NCBI GenBank assembly: GCA_023662875.1 | Contig: JAMPIG010000016.1 | Span: 1 to 49,180 of the forward strand | Reading direction: 5' to 3' | DNA: 49,180 nucleotides | From: Roseburia sp. | GTDB lineage: Bacteria > Bacillota > Clostridia > Lachnospirales > Lachnospiraceae | Shown here: positions 42,919 to 49,180 of the stretch, in pieces | Numbering within the stretch: position 1 is the stretch's first letter | Layout: each line of letters starts with the position of its first letter | The notes under the pieces: generated by a model | What the model was told of the DNA's origin: nothing | The model's database searches: none | The model's input: the letters and a program-made list of their open reading frames with translations, nothing else | Translations under genes and position numbers: made by a program

Positions 42919-44775
42919 ATGGGAAAAAAGATTTTGACATTTGCTCTTGCCATGCTGTTGATCGTCTCTCTGCCAATCCGGGTAAACGCGGAGACCTTGA
43001 GCGCGAACGGCAGCGTTACCTTTACCGGTGAAAACCGGCTCGACAGCAATAACACGACCGACCTCGCTTCTACGATCGGTTCGATGCAGCCGGGCGACGA
43101 CCTTGTTATCACGATCGACGTAAAGAACGAGAGCAGCCTGACGGCAAACTATTATATGACGAACCAGGTTCTGCAGTCTCTGGAGGAAACCCAGAGCGCG
43201 AACGCAAGCGGCGGTTCTTATGAGTACACCCTGATTTATCAGGCTTCCGACGGGACGGAGACCGAGCTTTTCCGCAGTACCTCCCTCGGCGGCGAGGGGA
43301 CGACCGTAGACGGACGGGTCGGCCTGAAGGGCGCGACCAGCGGTTTGGAGGAGTATATCTCCCTGGAGACGCTCGCCCCCGGAAAGAGCGGACAGCTTAA
43401 ATTGACCGTCCTTCTCGACGGCGTAACCCAGGGCAACGATTACCAGAATACGGCGGCCCGCCTGCAGTTTAACTTTGCGGTAGATACCAGTACGGTAATC
43501 GAGCAGAACGTAACCAACGTTGTAACCAGAACCGAGACCGTCGAGGTCGTCGGCGACGGAAACGGAGACGGCGGACAGAGAACGAACCTCGTAAGAACAA
43601 GCGACGAAGCGAACCTTCTCCCCTTTATTATCGCGGCGGGTATCAGCGGATTGCTGCTCCTGTTCCTGGGGATTTTCGGAGTAAAAGAGAGAAAAAAGCA
43701 GCGTAAGAGCGGCGCGGTTATGGGTCTTTGCCTGGCGGTAGTCCTGGCGAGCCTTGCGCCCGTACAGACGCAGGCGGCGGCTTATACCTATACGGTACGC
43801 CTTTTTACGGGCGCGCAGGGTAAGATCGTCGAGGGGAACGTTGATAACCTTGTAAGATATTCCAACGGCGGGTCGGTTGCGGCGGAACAGGTAAAAGTCC
43901 TTGAGGATGGAACCTGCCTGCAGATCAGCGGACTGAAATACAACGATGAGCTCGTATTCAGCGCGAACGTCGCGGAAGGCGAGAACGCTACGATCGATCT
44001 GGTAGCGGATCCGAATACCGGGATTTCCAAGTACTATGTACAGGGCGTCCGGGAGAGCGGAAGCGAGAGAAACGCCGGTACAAGTAAGGTGACCGGGGAT
44101 ATGGATTTTGTCGTAGCTTATGGCGTTCAGGGCAATATGACCTACTACACAGTAAACTTTGTAGACCGGCAGGGCAATACCCTGATGCCCTCGCAGCGGT
44201 ATTCCGGAAAGATTGGCGACTATGCGGTCGTAGGTTACCGTTACATCGAGAATTACCAGCCCTACGCTTACAACCTTGGAAAGACCCTCTCCGAGAACGA
44301 GGCGGAGAATGTATTTAACTTTGAGTATACCATGCTTCCGACCGTTACGAACGTAACAACCCAGACCGTTACCGAGACAGTAACTGTAACGGTTCCCGGG
44401 GAAGAGGTCGAAGCGCCCGCTCCGGAAGAGCCGGTGAACGTAGTGCCTCCGGCACCTGGCCCGGAAGAAGAGCCGGAGCCGGAACCCGCGCCTGAGATCG
44501 AGATCGAGCCGGAGACCCCGCCTCTTGAGGATCAGCCGGAAGACTTTGTTGACCTTGACGCGGATCCTACCCCGTTAAGTCCAGGGCTGGATGGCGACGA
44601 GGATGAAGAAGACGGCGCAGGCTTATCCATCATGGATCTTGCGACCCCGCTGGCGGCTCTGCCGATCGGCGCGAAGGCCGGAATCGGAGCCGCGGTTGTC
44701 CTTGGCGCAGGCGCTCTGATCTGGTTCCTGGTAACCCGCAGGAAGAAAGAGAGCGGGAAGGAAGAGGCGAAGTAA
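42919..44775 (+). CDS. Fused two-part membrane-anchored surface protein
   Basis: 618 residues that read like two surface proteins joined in frame. Part 1: signal peptide (residues 1-25), camelysin/TasA-like beta domain, then an anchor helix LLPFIIAAGISGLLLLFLG (about 233-253) with the basic tail KERKKQRKSG. Part 2: a second signal-like helix (about 261-286, ending QTQAAAY), a beta domain, and a MucBP-like segment (YTVNFVDRQGNTLMPSQRYS, about 412-472). A Pro/Glu stalk follows, then LPIGAKAGIGAAVVL-type terminal helix and RRKK. Predicted topology has both parts outside and a short cytoplasmic hinge. Neither end has a true LPxTG. It may anchor the fibre to the membrane. Confidence 0.8.
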   Translation: MGKKILTFALAMLLIVSLPIRVNAETLSANGSVTFTGENRLDSNNTTDLASTIGSMQPGDDLVITIDVKNESSLTANYYMTNQVLQSLEETQSANASGGSYEYTLIYQASDGTETELFRSTSLGGEGTTVDGRVGLKGATSGLEEYISLETLAPGKSGQLKLTVLLDGVTQGNDYQNTAARLQFNFAVDTSTVIEQNVTNVVTRTETVEVVGDGNGDGGQRTNLVRTSDEANLLPFIIAAGISGLLLLFLGIFGVKERKKQRKSGAVMGLCLAVVLASLAPVQTQAAAYTYTVRLFTGAQGKIVEGNVDNLVRYSNGGSVAAEQVKVLEDGTCLQISGLKYNDELVFSANVAEGENATIDLVADPNTGISKYYVQGVRESGSERNAGTSKVTGDMDFVVAYGVQGNMTYYTVNFVDRQGNTLMPSQRYSGKIGDYAVVGYRYIENYQPYAYNLGKTLSENEAENVFNFEYTMLPTVTNVTTQTVTETVTVTVPGEEVEAPAPEEPVNVVPPAPGPEEEPEPEPAPEIEIEPETPPLEDQPEDFVDLDADPTPLSPGLDGDEDEEDGAGLSIMDLATPLAALPIGAKAGIGAAVVLGAGALIWFLVTRRKKESGKEEAK

Positions 44776-44913
44776 GGAAGCCTTGAAGCGCTGGAGCGAC
44801 CGGACTGGACGAGACGTAAAGAAGCTTTATTCCGGGGAAACCGATAGGGCTGAAGCGGCGGAGAGGTTTAAGGCCGGGAAATAACCGGTAAGAAAAGAAG
44901 ATTGAGAAACGAG

Positions 44914-45120
44914 AGAAATAAAAGGCATCTGGGGAGGAATCCCCGGATGCCTTGAAATAAAAGATGGGAAGAAAGCGTCCGGGAAGAAATTTCAGACGTT
45001 TTGAAATAAAGAAGAAAGTAACCGGAGAAAGCATTTCGGGAAAAATGCTCAGGCACCTTGAAATAAAGACTGAGAAGTAACCGGGAGAAAGCGTCTCGGG
45101 AAGAAGATTAGGAAATAACT
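44914..45120 (+). repeat. Degenerate array of hairpin units before sipW
   Basis: The 360-nt gap 44776-45135 contains no gene. Four diverged units of 50-60 bp each begin with GAAATAAA(G)A. The first contains a 13-bp stem (AAGGCATCTGGGG/CCCCGGATGCCTT, 44922-44953). Later ones hold AAAGCGTC/GACGTTTT and AGCATTT/AAATGCT stems. The start of the first unit resembles the 18-bp array at 48788. Confidence 0.6.
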
Positions 45121-45135
45121 TCGGAGAAGGTCGAG

Positions 45136-45708
45136 ATGGGAAACGGGGAATTATCCCGGAAGGAATCCGGGGATATTGCGAAGGATAAGGACGAAGAGAC
45201 ACAGGAAAAAGATACAAAACAGAGCGGCAGAAAGATCGCTTCTCATATCTGCCGTATAGCGGGAACAGTAATGATATTCGCTGTCGTTCTGGCCTGCCTC
45301 CCCGTCGCCGTGGCCCGGATCCGCGGCTGGCAGGTCTACCATGTCGTCAGCGGAAGCATGGAACCTCAAATCCCGATCGGAAGCCTCGTCTTCGCGGAGC
45401 CGGTTCCGCCCCGGGATATTCAGGCGGGAGACGTTATCGCTTTCTGGAGCGGAGGCTCCGTTATCGTCCACCGAGTGACCGAAAACCTCGCGGAGACGAG
45501 CGAGTTTTCGACGAAGGGCGACGCAAATACCGCGGAAGATATCCGCAAGACAAGCTATGCCGAATTAATCGGCCGCATAGCATATCATATCCCGTTCGCG
45601 GGCGCGCTCGTCACCTTGTATACGGACGCGAAGGGGCGCATATACGCCCTCTGCCTGGCAGCCTGCGGCGCGCTGCTGAACCTGCTGGCCGGGCGGCTGA
45701 GACGTTGA
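45136..45708 (+). CDS. sipW: SipW-type signal peptidase I (Ser/His)
   Basis: 190-residue membrane signal peptidase of the ER/archaeal type. A polar N-terminal segment (about 1-35) precedes a membrane helix (about 40-60). The catalytic Ser74 is in VVSGSMEPQIPIGS. The position of the bacterial Lys is taken by His112 in VIVHRVTEN, the hallmark of SipW. The acidic box is in TKGDANTAED. A second hydrophobic segment (about 165-185) lies at the C-terminus. It should process the SipW-type precursors encoded just upstream, as in Bacillus tapA-sipW-tasA. Confidence 0.93.
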   Translation: MGNGELSRKESGDIAKDKDEETQEKDTKQSGRKIASHICRIAGTVMIFAVVLACLPVAVARIRGWQVYHVVSGSMEPQIPIGSLVFAEPVPPRDIQAGDVIAFWSGGSVIVHRVTENLAETSEFSTKGDANTAEDIRKTSYAELIGRIAYHIPFAGALVTLYTDAKGRIYALCLAACGALLNLLAGRLRR

Positions 45709-45720
45709 AGCCGGACGTCT

Positions 45721-46017
45721 GCCGGGAAGTACAGAGGCCGGGAAAGACCGGGGAAACCGGGAAGCGCAGAAGACGGGAAAGACCGGAAAACGCCGGGAAG
45801 TACAGAAGCCAGGAAAGACCGGGGAACCGGGAAGCGCAGAAGACGGGAAAGACCGGGGAAACCGGGAAGCGCAGAAGTCGGGAAAGACTGGGGAAACCGG
45901 GGCACAGAAGCCAGGAAAGACCGGGCAACCGGGGCGCAGAAGCCGGGAAAGACCGGGGGAACCGGGAAGTACAGAAGCCGGAAAACGCCGAGAAGCGCAA
46001 ACGCCGGGAAGTCCGGG
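45721..46017 (+). repeat. 32-36-bp minisatellite between sipW and the class B sortase gene, about 9 copies
   Basis: The 356-nt gap 45709-46064 is almost entirely a purine-rich array of CCGGGAAGYRCAGAAG-type units. The first seven are 32-36 bp and the last two or three are shortened. Two alternating variants (GCGCAGAAGACGGG and TACAGAAGCCAGG) are visible. An open frame runs through it but has no ribosome site and encodes only Arg/Gly/Glu repeats. Confidence 0.85.
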
Positions 46018-46064
46018 GTTGACTCGGGAAGTTAGAAATTCAGGATACGGAGAAAGGTGAGAAT

Positions 46065-46883
46065 ATGGCGAAATGGATCCGCAGGATACTGCTGCTCATA
46101 TTGCTGGCAGTCTTCCTCTTCTCAATCGCATACATAGCCGTCATCTACTATCAGTATCGCGCCAACGACAGACTGTATGAGGAAATGGCGAAGCAGTTTA
46201 CCCTGCCCGTCAGCAGCCCGCTCCCGGAGCAGGGAGGCGAAGGCGGACAGACGGCGGATGACGGAGAAGCACAGCCGTCGGGCCTGCCCCCGATTTCCGT
46301 CGATTTTGAGGCGCTTAAGGGTCTGAACGAGGATATTATCGGGTGGCTGCACTGCGAAGGGACTGTGATCGATTACCCGGTTTTAAAGGGCGACAATAAC
46401 GACCAGTACCTCCGCCATAACTACGCGGGAGAGCGTGTTTCCGCCGGTTCGATTTTTGTAGAAGAAAAAAACCGCGAAAATCTTGAGGATTCTAATATTA
46501 TTATTTACGGTCACCACATGCGGAACGGCTCTATGTTCGCCTGCCTGGACGAGTACCAGGAGCAGGATTTCTATGAGGAGCATCCTGTAATGTGGCTGCT
46601 GACTCCGGAGCAGGACTATCGAATCCGGATTTTCAGCGCCTATACGACCTCTGGCTACTCAGATACCTATACGATCTACATGGGCCCCGGGGACGACCTG
46701 AAGGAATATTTGTTGAACTGCCTTTCCCAATCGGTATTCCAGTCGGAGATCGACGGGAAGGAGCTGGACGGGAGAGGAAAATATGTAGTCCTTTCGACAT
46801 GCGCCTACGATTTTGAGGATGCCAGATTTGTAGTCCACGGAATTATGGAGCCGGTCGAGAGCGCAGGCGGGAAGCCGCGATAG
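46065..46883 (+). CDS. Class B sortase
   Basis: 272-residue membrane transpeptidase. N-terminal helix (about residues 7-28), Pro/Gly-rich spacer, then the SrtB core: NEDIIGWLHCEGTVIDYPVL, DNNDQYLRHNY, catalytic His in IIIYGHHMRNGSMF (about 147-160), Cys246 in VLSTCAYDF and Arg in EDARFVVHG. Class B sortases attach NPQTN-type proteins or, in pilus loci, anchor the finished fibre to peptidoglycan. Since no other housekeeping sortase is in the window, a wall-anchoring role for this locus is plausible. AGAAAGGTGAG precedes the ATG. Confidence 0.95.
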   Translation: MAKWIRRILLLILLAVFLFSIAYIAVIYYQYRANDRLYEEMAKQFTLPVSSPLPEQGGEGGQTADDGEAQPSGLPPISVDFEALKGLNEDIIGWLHCEGTVIDYPVLKGDNNDQYLRHNYAGERVSAGSIFVEEKNRENLEDSNIIIYGHHMRNGSMFACLDEYQEQDFYEEHPVMWLLTPEQDYRIRIFSAYTTSGYSDTYTIYMGPGDDLKEYLLNCLSQSVFQSEIDGKELDGRGKYVVLSTCAYDFEDARFVVHGIMEPVESAGGKPR

Positions 46884-46971
46884 GAGAAACAGGAAAACAA
46901 ACCGGCGAGAGCCGGAATCAGATAAATAGAAGTCAGAGATCCACAGACAGAGATTGAGGACGGGATGCTTG

Positions 46972-48219
46972 ATGATCCAGGAAGACGGAACGCTATACGT
47001 TCAGATGTTTAATGGCTTTGCTATGTTTTGGAACGGAGAGCTGGTTACAGGAAGCGCGAAATCCAGTGAGTCGCAGTTCATGTACCTGATGCAGCTCCTT
47101 CTCCATAACAGACGCGACGGCGTGCGCAGAGAGGAATTGGAGCAGGTACTGTTCCAGGATAGGGACATTGCGGATACGCGACATGCCCTGCGAAGCGTGA
47201 TTTACAACGCGAGGAAGAGATTGCTGCAGGCTGGGCTGCCGGAGGGAGAGTATGTTGTTCAGAAGAAGGGTGTTTACTATTGGGGTGCCCCGGTGCCGGT
47301 AAGGGAGGACGCGGAGGAATTTGAGGAGGCTTATAAAGCCGCGGAGACCAGCGATGACAATGATGAAAAGCTGAGGCTGTATTTGAAAGCCTGCTATAGC
47401 TATACCGGTGATTTTCTGGCGAACCAGGCAGCCGTTCTCTGGGTAGCGCAGGAGGCAAACCGTTACAGAAAGATTTTTTCCGCCTGCGTCGAAAGGGCAG
47501 CCGTTCTCCTGCGTGAGAACGAAGAGTTCCGCCAGATGAAAGAGCTGGGGATTCGAGCGTCCAAAATTAATCCGCTGTCCGATTGGGAAACCGTTACCAT
47601 GGAAGCCCTGATTGCCATGGGACAGTACGAGGAGGCCCAGAAGCTCTATAGCGATACGGTTGAGCTCTACTTTCGGGAGCAGGGACTCCGGCCGTCAGGC
47701 AAGATGACAAAATTTTTCAATGAACTCGGCTCACAGATGAACCAGCGGTACGATACCCTTGATAATATCCAGGAGAACCTGGAGCAGGGGATGGGAGACG
47801 GCCAGGGCGGATATGTGTGCCCCTATCCGGTATTCGTAGGGATCTACCATATGATGATGCATATGATGGATCGCGGCGGACAGTCCGTTTTCCTGATGCT
47901 CTGCAGAATCGTAGACAGCAAGGGTAACCCCATGAAAGAGGGAAATAGCCTGGACGAGCTCACAGAGCGGCTGGGCGAAGCGATCAAACAGTCCACCCGC
48001 CGCAGCGACGTGATCACAAAGCATGGCAAAGGCCAGTATCTCGTCATCCTGCTGAACACGACCCGGGAAAACTGCGATATCGTAAAGAAACGTATCAACT
48101 GGCGTTTTATGGTGGGCAGACAGCGCACCGGCGTTCAATATTATGTAAACAGTGTATTCTCCACCCCGCGCTCGGCGGAAGATGTATTTGAGGCGGAGAA
48201 AAAGAAGAAGAACGGATAG
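46972..48219 (+). CDS. BTAD/SARP-type transcriptional regulator with degenerate GGDEF-like C-terminus
   Basis: 415 residues, cytosolic. The N-terminal winged-helix domain of OmpR/SARP type (FNGFAMFWNGELV to GEYVVQKKGVYYW, about residues 8-100) is followed by the TPR-like bacterial transcriptional activation domain (about 105-245). The C-terminal about 130 residues align in pattern with a GGDEF domain: SVFLMLCRIVD, then RRSDVITKHGKGQYLVILL where the active GG[DE]EF is GKGQY. It is thus catalytically dead but may bind a nucleotide or another domain. The ATG at 46972 is preferred; a TTG at 46954 would add six residues. It likely controls the surface locus, perhaps through the heptamers at 28432-28651. 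Confidence 0.85.
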   Translation: MIQEDGTLYVQMFNGFAMFWNGELVTGSAKSSESQFMYLMQLLLHNRRDGVRREELEQVLFQDRDIADTRHALRSVIYNARKRLLQAGLPEGEYVVQKKGVYYWGAPVPVREDAEEFEEAYKAAETSDDNDEKLRLYLKACYSYTGDFLANQAAVLWVAQEANRYRKIFSACVERAAVLLRENEEFRQMKELGIRASKINPLSDWETVTMEALIAMGQYEEAQKLYSDTVELYFREQGLRPSGKMTKFFNELGSQMNQRYDTLDNIQENLEQGMGDGQGGYVCPYPVFVGIYHMMMHMMDRGGQSVFLMLCRIVDSKGNPMKEGNSLDELTERLGEAIKQSTRRSDVITKHGKGQYLVILLNTTRENCDIVKKRINWRFMVGRQRTGVQYYVNSVFSTPRSAEDVFEAEKKKKNG

Positions 48220-48289
48220 AGGTCGGCTGGAGGAAGGAAACAGCCGGAGACAGAAGGAAAGCGGCTGGAAGCGGAAAAGAAGCGGGAAA

Positions 48290-48778
48290 ATGGATAAAGC
48301 AGAATTATACATTGGAAAACCGAATGGCGTGGTGCTGTGTGTAGATCGTCGGGAAAGCTGCGGCATAGCCGGAAGAATTTATCACTCGTACAGCCGGGAG
48401 GCGATACCCTTCTCCGGCATGGAGGATGTAATCTTCCAACTGGAGCGTTTTTTCGATTATTTAAACTTTCCCCATCCGACAACCAGCAACAGGTTGTTTT
48501 GCGAGGGAACAAAGCAGGAAATCACAAGACAGGAGAGGATAGCGATTATGAAGGACGAAGAATTATTAAATCAGCATGGAGATCTCGGAACCTTTCTCGT
48601 ACACGTACAGCACCGCCAGAACAGCAGCTGGCAGGGACGCATTACCTGGGTAGACCAGAAGAAGACAGTATATTTCCGCTCGGCGCTGGAGATGCTGAAG
48701 CTTGTTTCTGATGCGCTGGAATCTGTCAGTGACGACGATACGACCGACCCCTCCTGGCAGGACGCGCCGGAGGCGTAG
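48290..48778 (+). CDS. Conserved hypothetical protein at the end of the surface locus
   Basis: 162 residues, no signal peptide, no membrane helix. Not recognised. The N-terminal part (MDKAELYIGKPNGVVLCVD, SYSREAIPFSGMEDVIFQLERFFDYLNFP) and the C-terminal part (WQGRITWVDQKKTVYFRSALEMLKLVSDAL) look like well-ordered alpha/beta domains. The aromatic and acidic content suggests a protein-interaction module. It starts 70 nt after the regulator gene and is probably co-transcribed, so it may modulate it. The ATG at 48290 is the first with a plausible ribosome site (GCGGGAAAA); the frame is open upstream but basic and low complexity. Confidence 0.75.
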   Translation: MDKAELYIGKPNGVVLCVDRRESCGIAGRIYHSYSREAIPFSGMEDVIFQLERFFDYLNFPHPTTSNRLFCEGTKQEITRQERIAIMKDEELLNQHGDLGTFLVHVQHRQNSSWQGRITWVDQKKTVYFRSALEMLKLVSDALESVSDDDTTDPSWQDAPEA

Positions 48779-48787
48779 AAAGAATCC

Positions 48788-48928
48788 GGGAGAATAAAAG
48801 GCTCTGGGAGAATAAAAGGCTCTGGGAGAATAAAAGGCTCTGGGAGAATAAAAGGCTCTGGGAGAATAAAAGGCTCCGGGAGAATAAAAGGCACCGGGAG
48901 AATAAAAGGCTTCGGGAGAATAAATGGC
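48788..48928 (+). repeat. 18-bp tandem repeat, 7.8 copies
   Basis: GGGAGAATAAAAGGCTCT repeats head to tail from 48788. The first four units are identical, units 5-7 differ only in their last three bases, and the last is truncated. Every unit carries AATAAAAGG. It follows the stop of the last gene of the surface locus by nine nt. Confidence 0.97.
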
Positions 48929-48965
48929 ATGGCGGGAGTGCAGCGAAAATGACTCTCGCTATGCC
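48926..48965 (+). terminator. Stem-loop ending the surface locus
   Basis: GGCATGGCGGGAGT (48926-48939) and ACTCTCGCTATGCC (48952-48965) pair over 14 positions including two G-U pairs, with a 12-nt loop. There is no T-run, so it is a probable 3'-end structure rather than a classic terminator. Confidence 0.55.
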
Positions 48966-49180
48966 GGAAAAGCTTAAAAAGGCGAAAAATATCTTGCAAA
49001 ATTCTTTGGCGTATGTTAGTGTAAGCATACTGATTTTCCTAAATTTCTAAGGGCTTAACAGAATTTCAGTGATCTGTCAGGAGATTAATTCAAAGGAAAT
49101 CCCATTTTTATCTATGTGTTTCTAAAAATCGTTACTTTTCACGGGGTGGGAAAACAAATTGAATAATTACTTTAAGCACT
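48966..49180. other. AT-rich intergenic region at the window edge
   Basis: No gene is credible. An imperfect palindrome around GTATGTTA/TAAGCATAC lies at 49011-49030. AT content is much higher than in the flanking genes, as expected for a promoter region of a gene beyond the window. Confidence 0.4.

Noticed and set aside
45705-46022. 105-residue open frame through the minisatellite after sipW
   Set aside because: Only repeats of Arg/Gly/Glu/Lys, start codon without ribosome site, and unit lengths that vary between 32 and 36 bp break the reading phase.
48788-48928. CRISPR-like array
   Set aside because: The 18-bp units are directly adjacent with no spacers, and no cas genes are nearby.
48993-49027. 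Third heptamer promoter (CTTGCAA and TTTGGCG 12 nt apart)
   Set aside because: Spacing matches arrays A and B, but the heptamers are poor matches and no TAT[AC]GT follows after 10 nt.

Overview
The window reads as chromosomal DNA of a Gram-positive clostridium, most likely a GC-rich member of the Lachnospiraceae. The evidence is the DnaK/DnaJ pair, the ireB-ruvX-DUF1292 block, the mltG-like/trmR/U32 block, type III glutamine synthetase, RNase J, strong AGGAGG ribosome sites, sortases and LPxTG proteins. The genus cannot be fixed from sequence alone. Every convincing gene is on the + strand except one HPr-like gene at 13506-13736. No rRNA, tRNA, CRISPR array or phage module was seen.

1-27239 is mostly housekeeping. 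It holds the 3' end of dnaK and dnaJ, then a run of polytopic glycosyltransferase or polymerase-like membrane proteins (one a pseudogene). Next come prmA, rsmE, a cysteine desulfurase next to thiI, the divergent HPr-like gene and mtaB, ireB, ruvX, DUF1292, RNase J, a YlbF-family gene, a short MltG-like gene, trmR and a U32 tRNA-hydroxylation gene, two more membrane proteins and glnN. A recurring oddity is in-frame minisatellite expansion inside conserved proteins (the O-antigen-ligase-like protein, MtaB, the U32 protein, GlnN). Intergenic palindromic elements also occur.

27240-28682 holds an Rpn-family (PD-(D/E)XK) gene behind a promoter with an operator-like palindrome. A regulatory region follows in which heptamers TTTGACG recur every 12 nt ahead of two -10-like hexamers.

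28683-48778 is a surface-fibre locus: a coiled-coil protein, signal peptidase I, a 2205-residue adhesin (nine C-HxH-C units, two VWA domains, Cna-like domains, LPSAG anchor), a major pilin (LPSTG), two class C sortases, a minor pilin-like protein, two proteins with SipW-type signal peptides, a fused membrane-anchored protein, a SipW-type signal peptidase, a class B sortase, a BTAD regulator with a degenerate GGDEF-like C-terminus, and a conserved small protein. The gene set implies that two export/processing routes (Ser/Lys and Ser/His signal peptidases) and two sortase classes build one cell-surface structure. The central parts of the adhesin and major pilin are clearly AT-richer than their ends, which suggests exchange of exposed segments. 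Three intergenic tandem-repeat arrays punctuate the 3' half of the locus.
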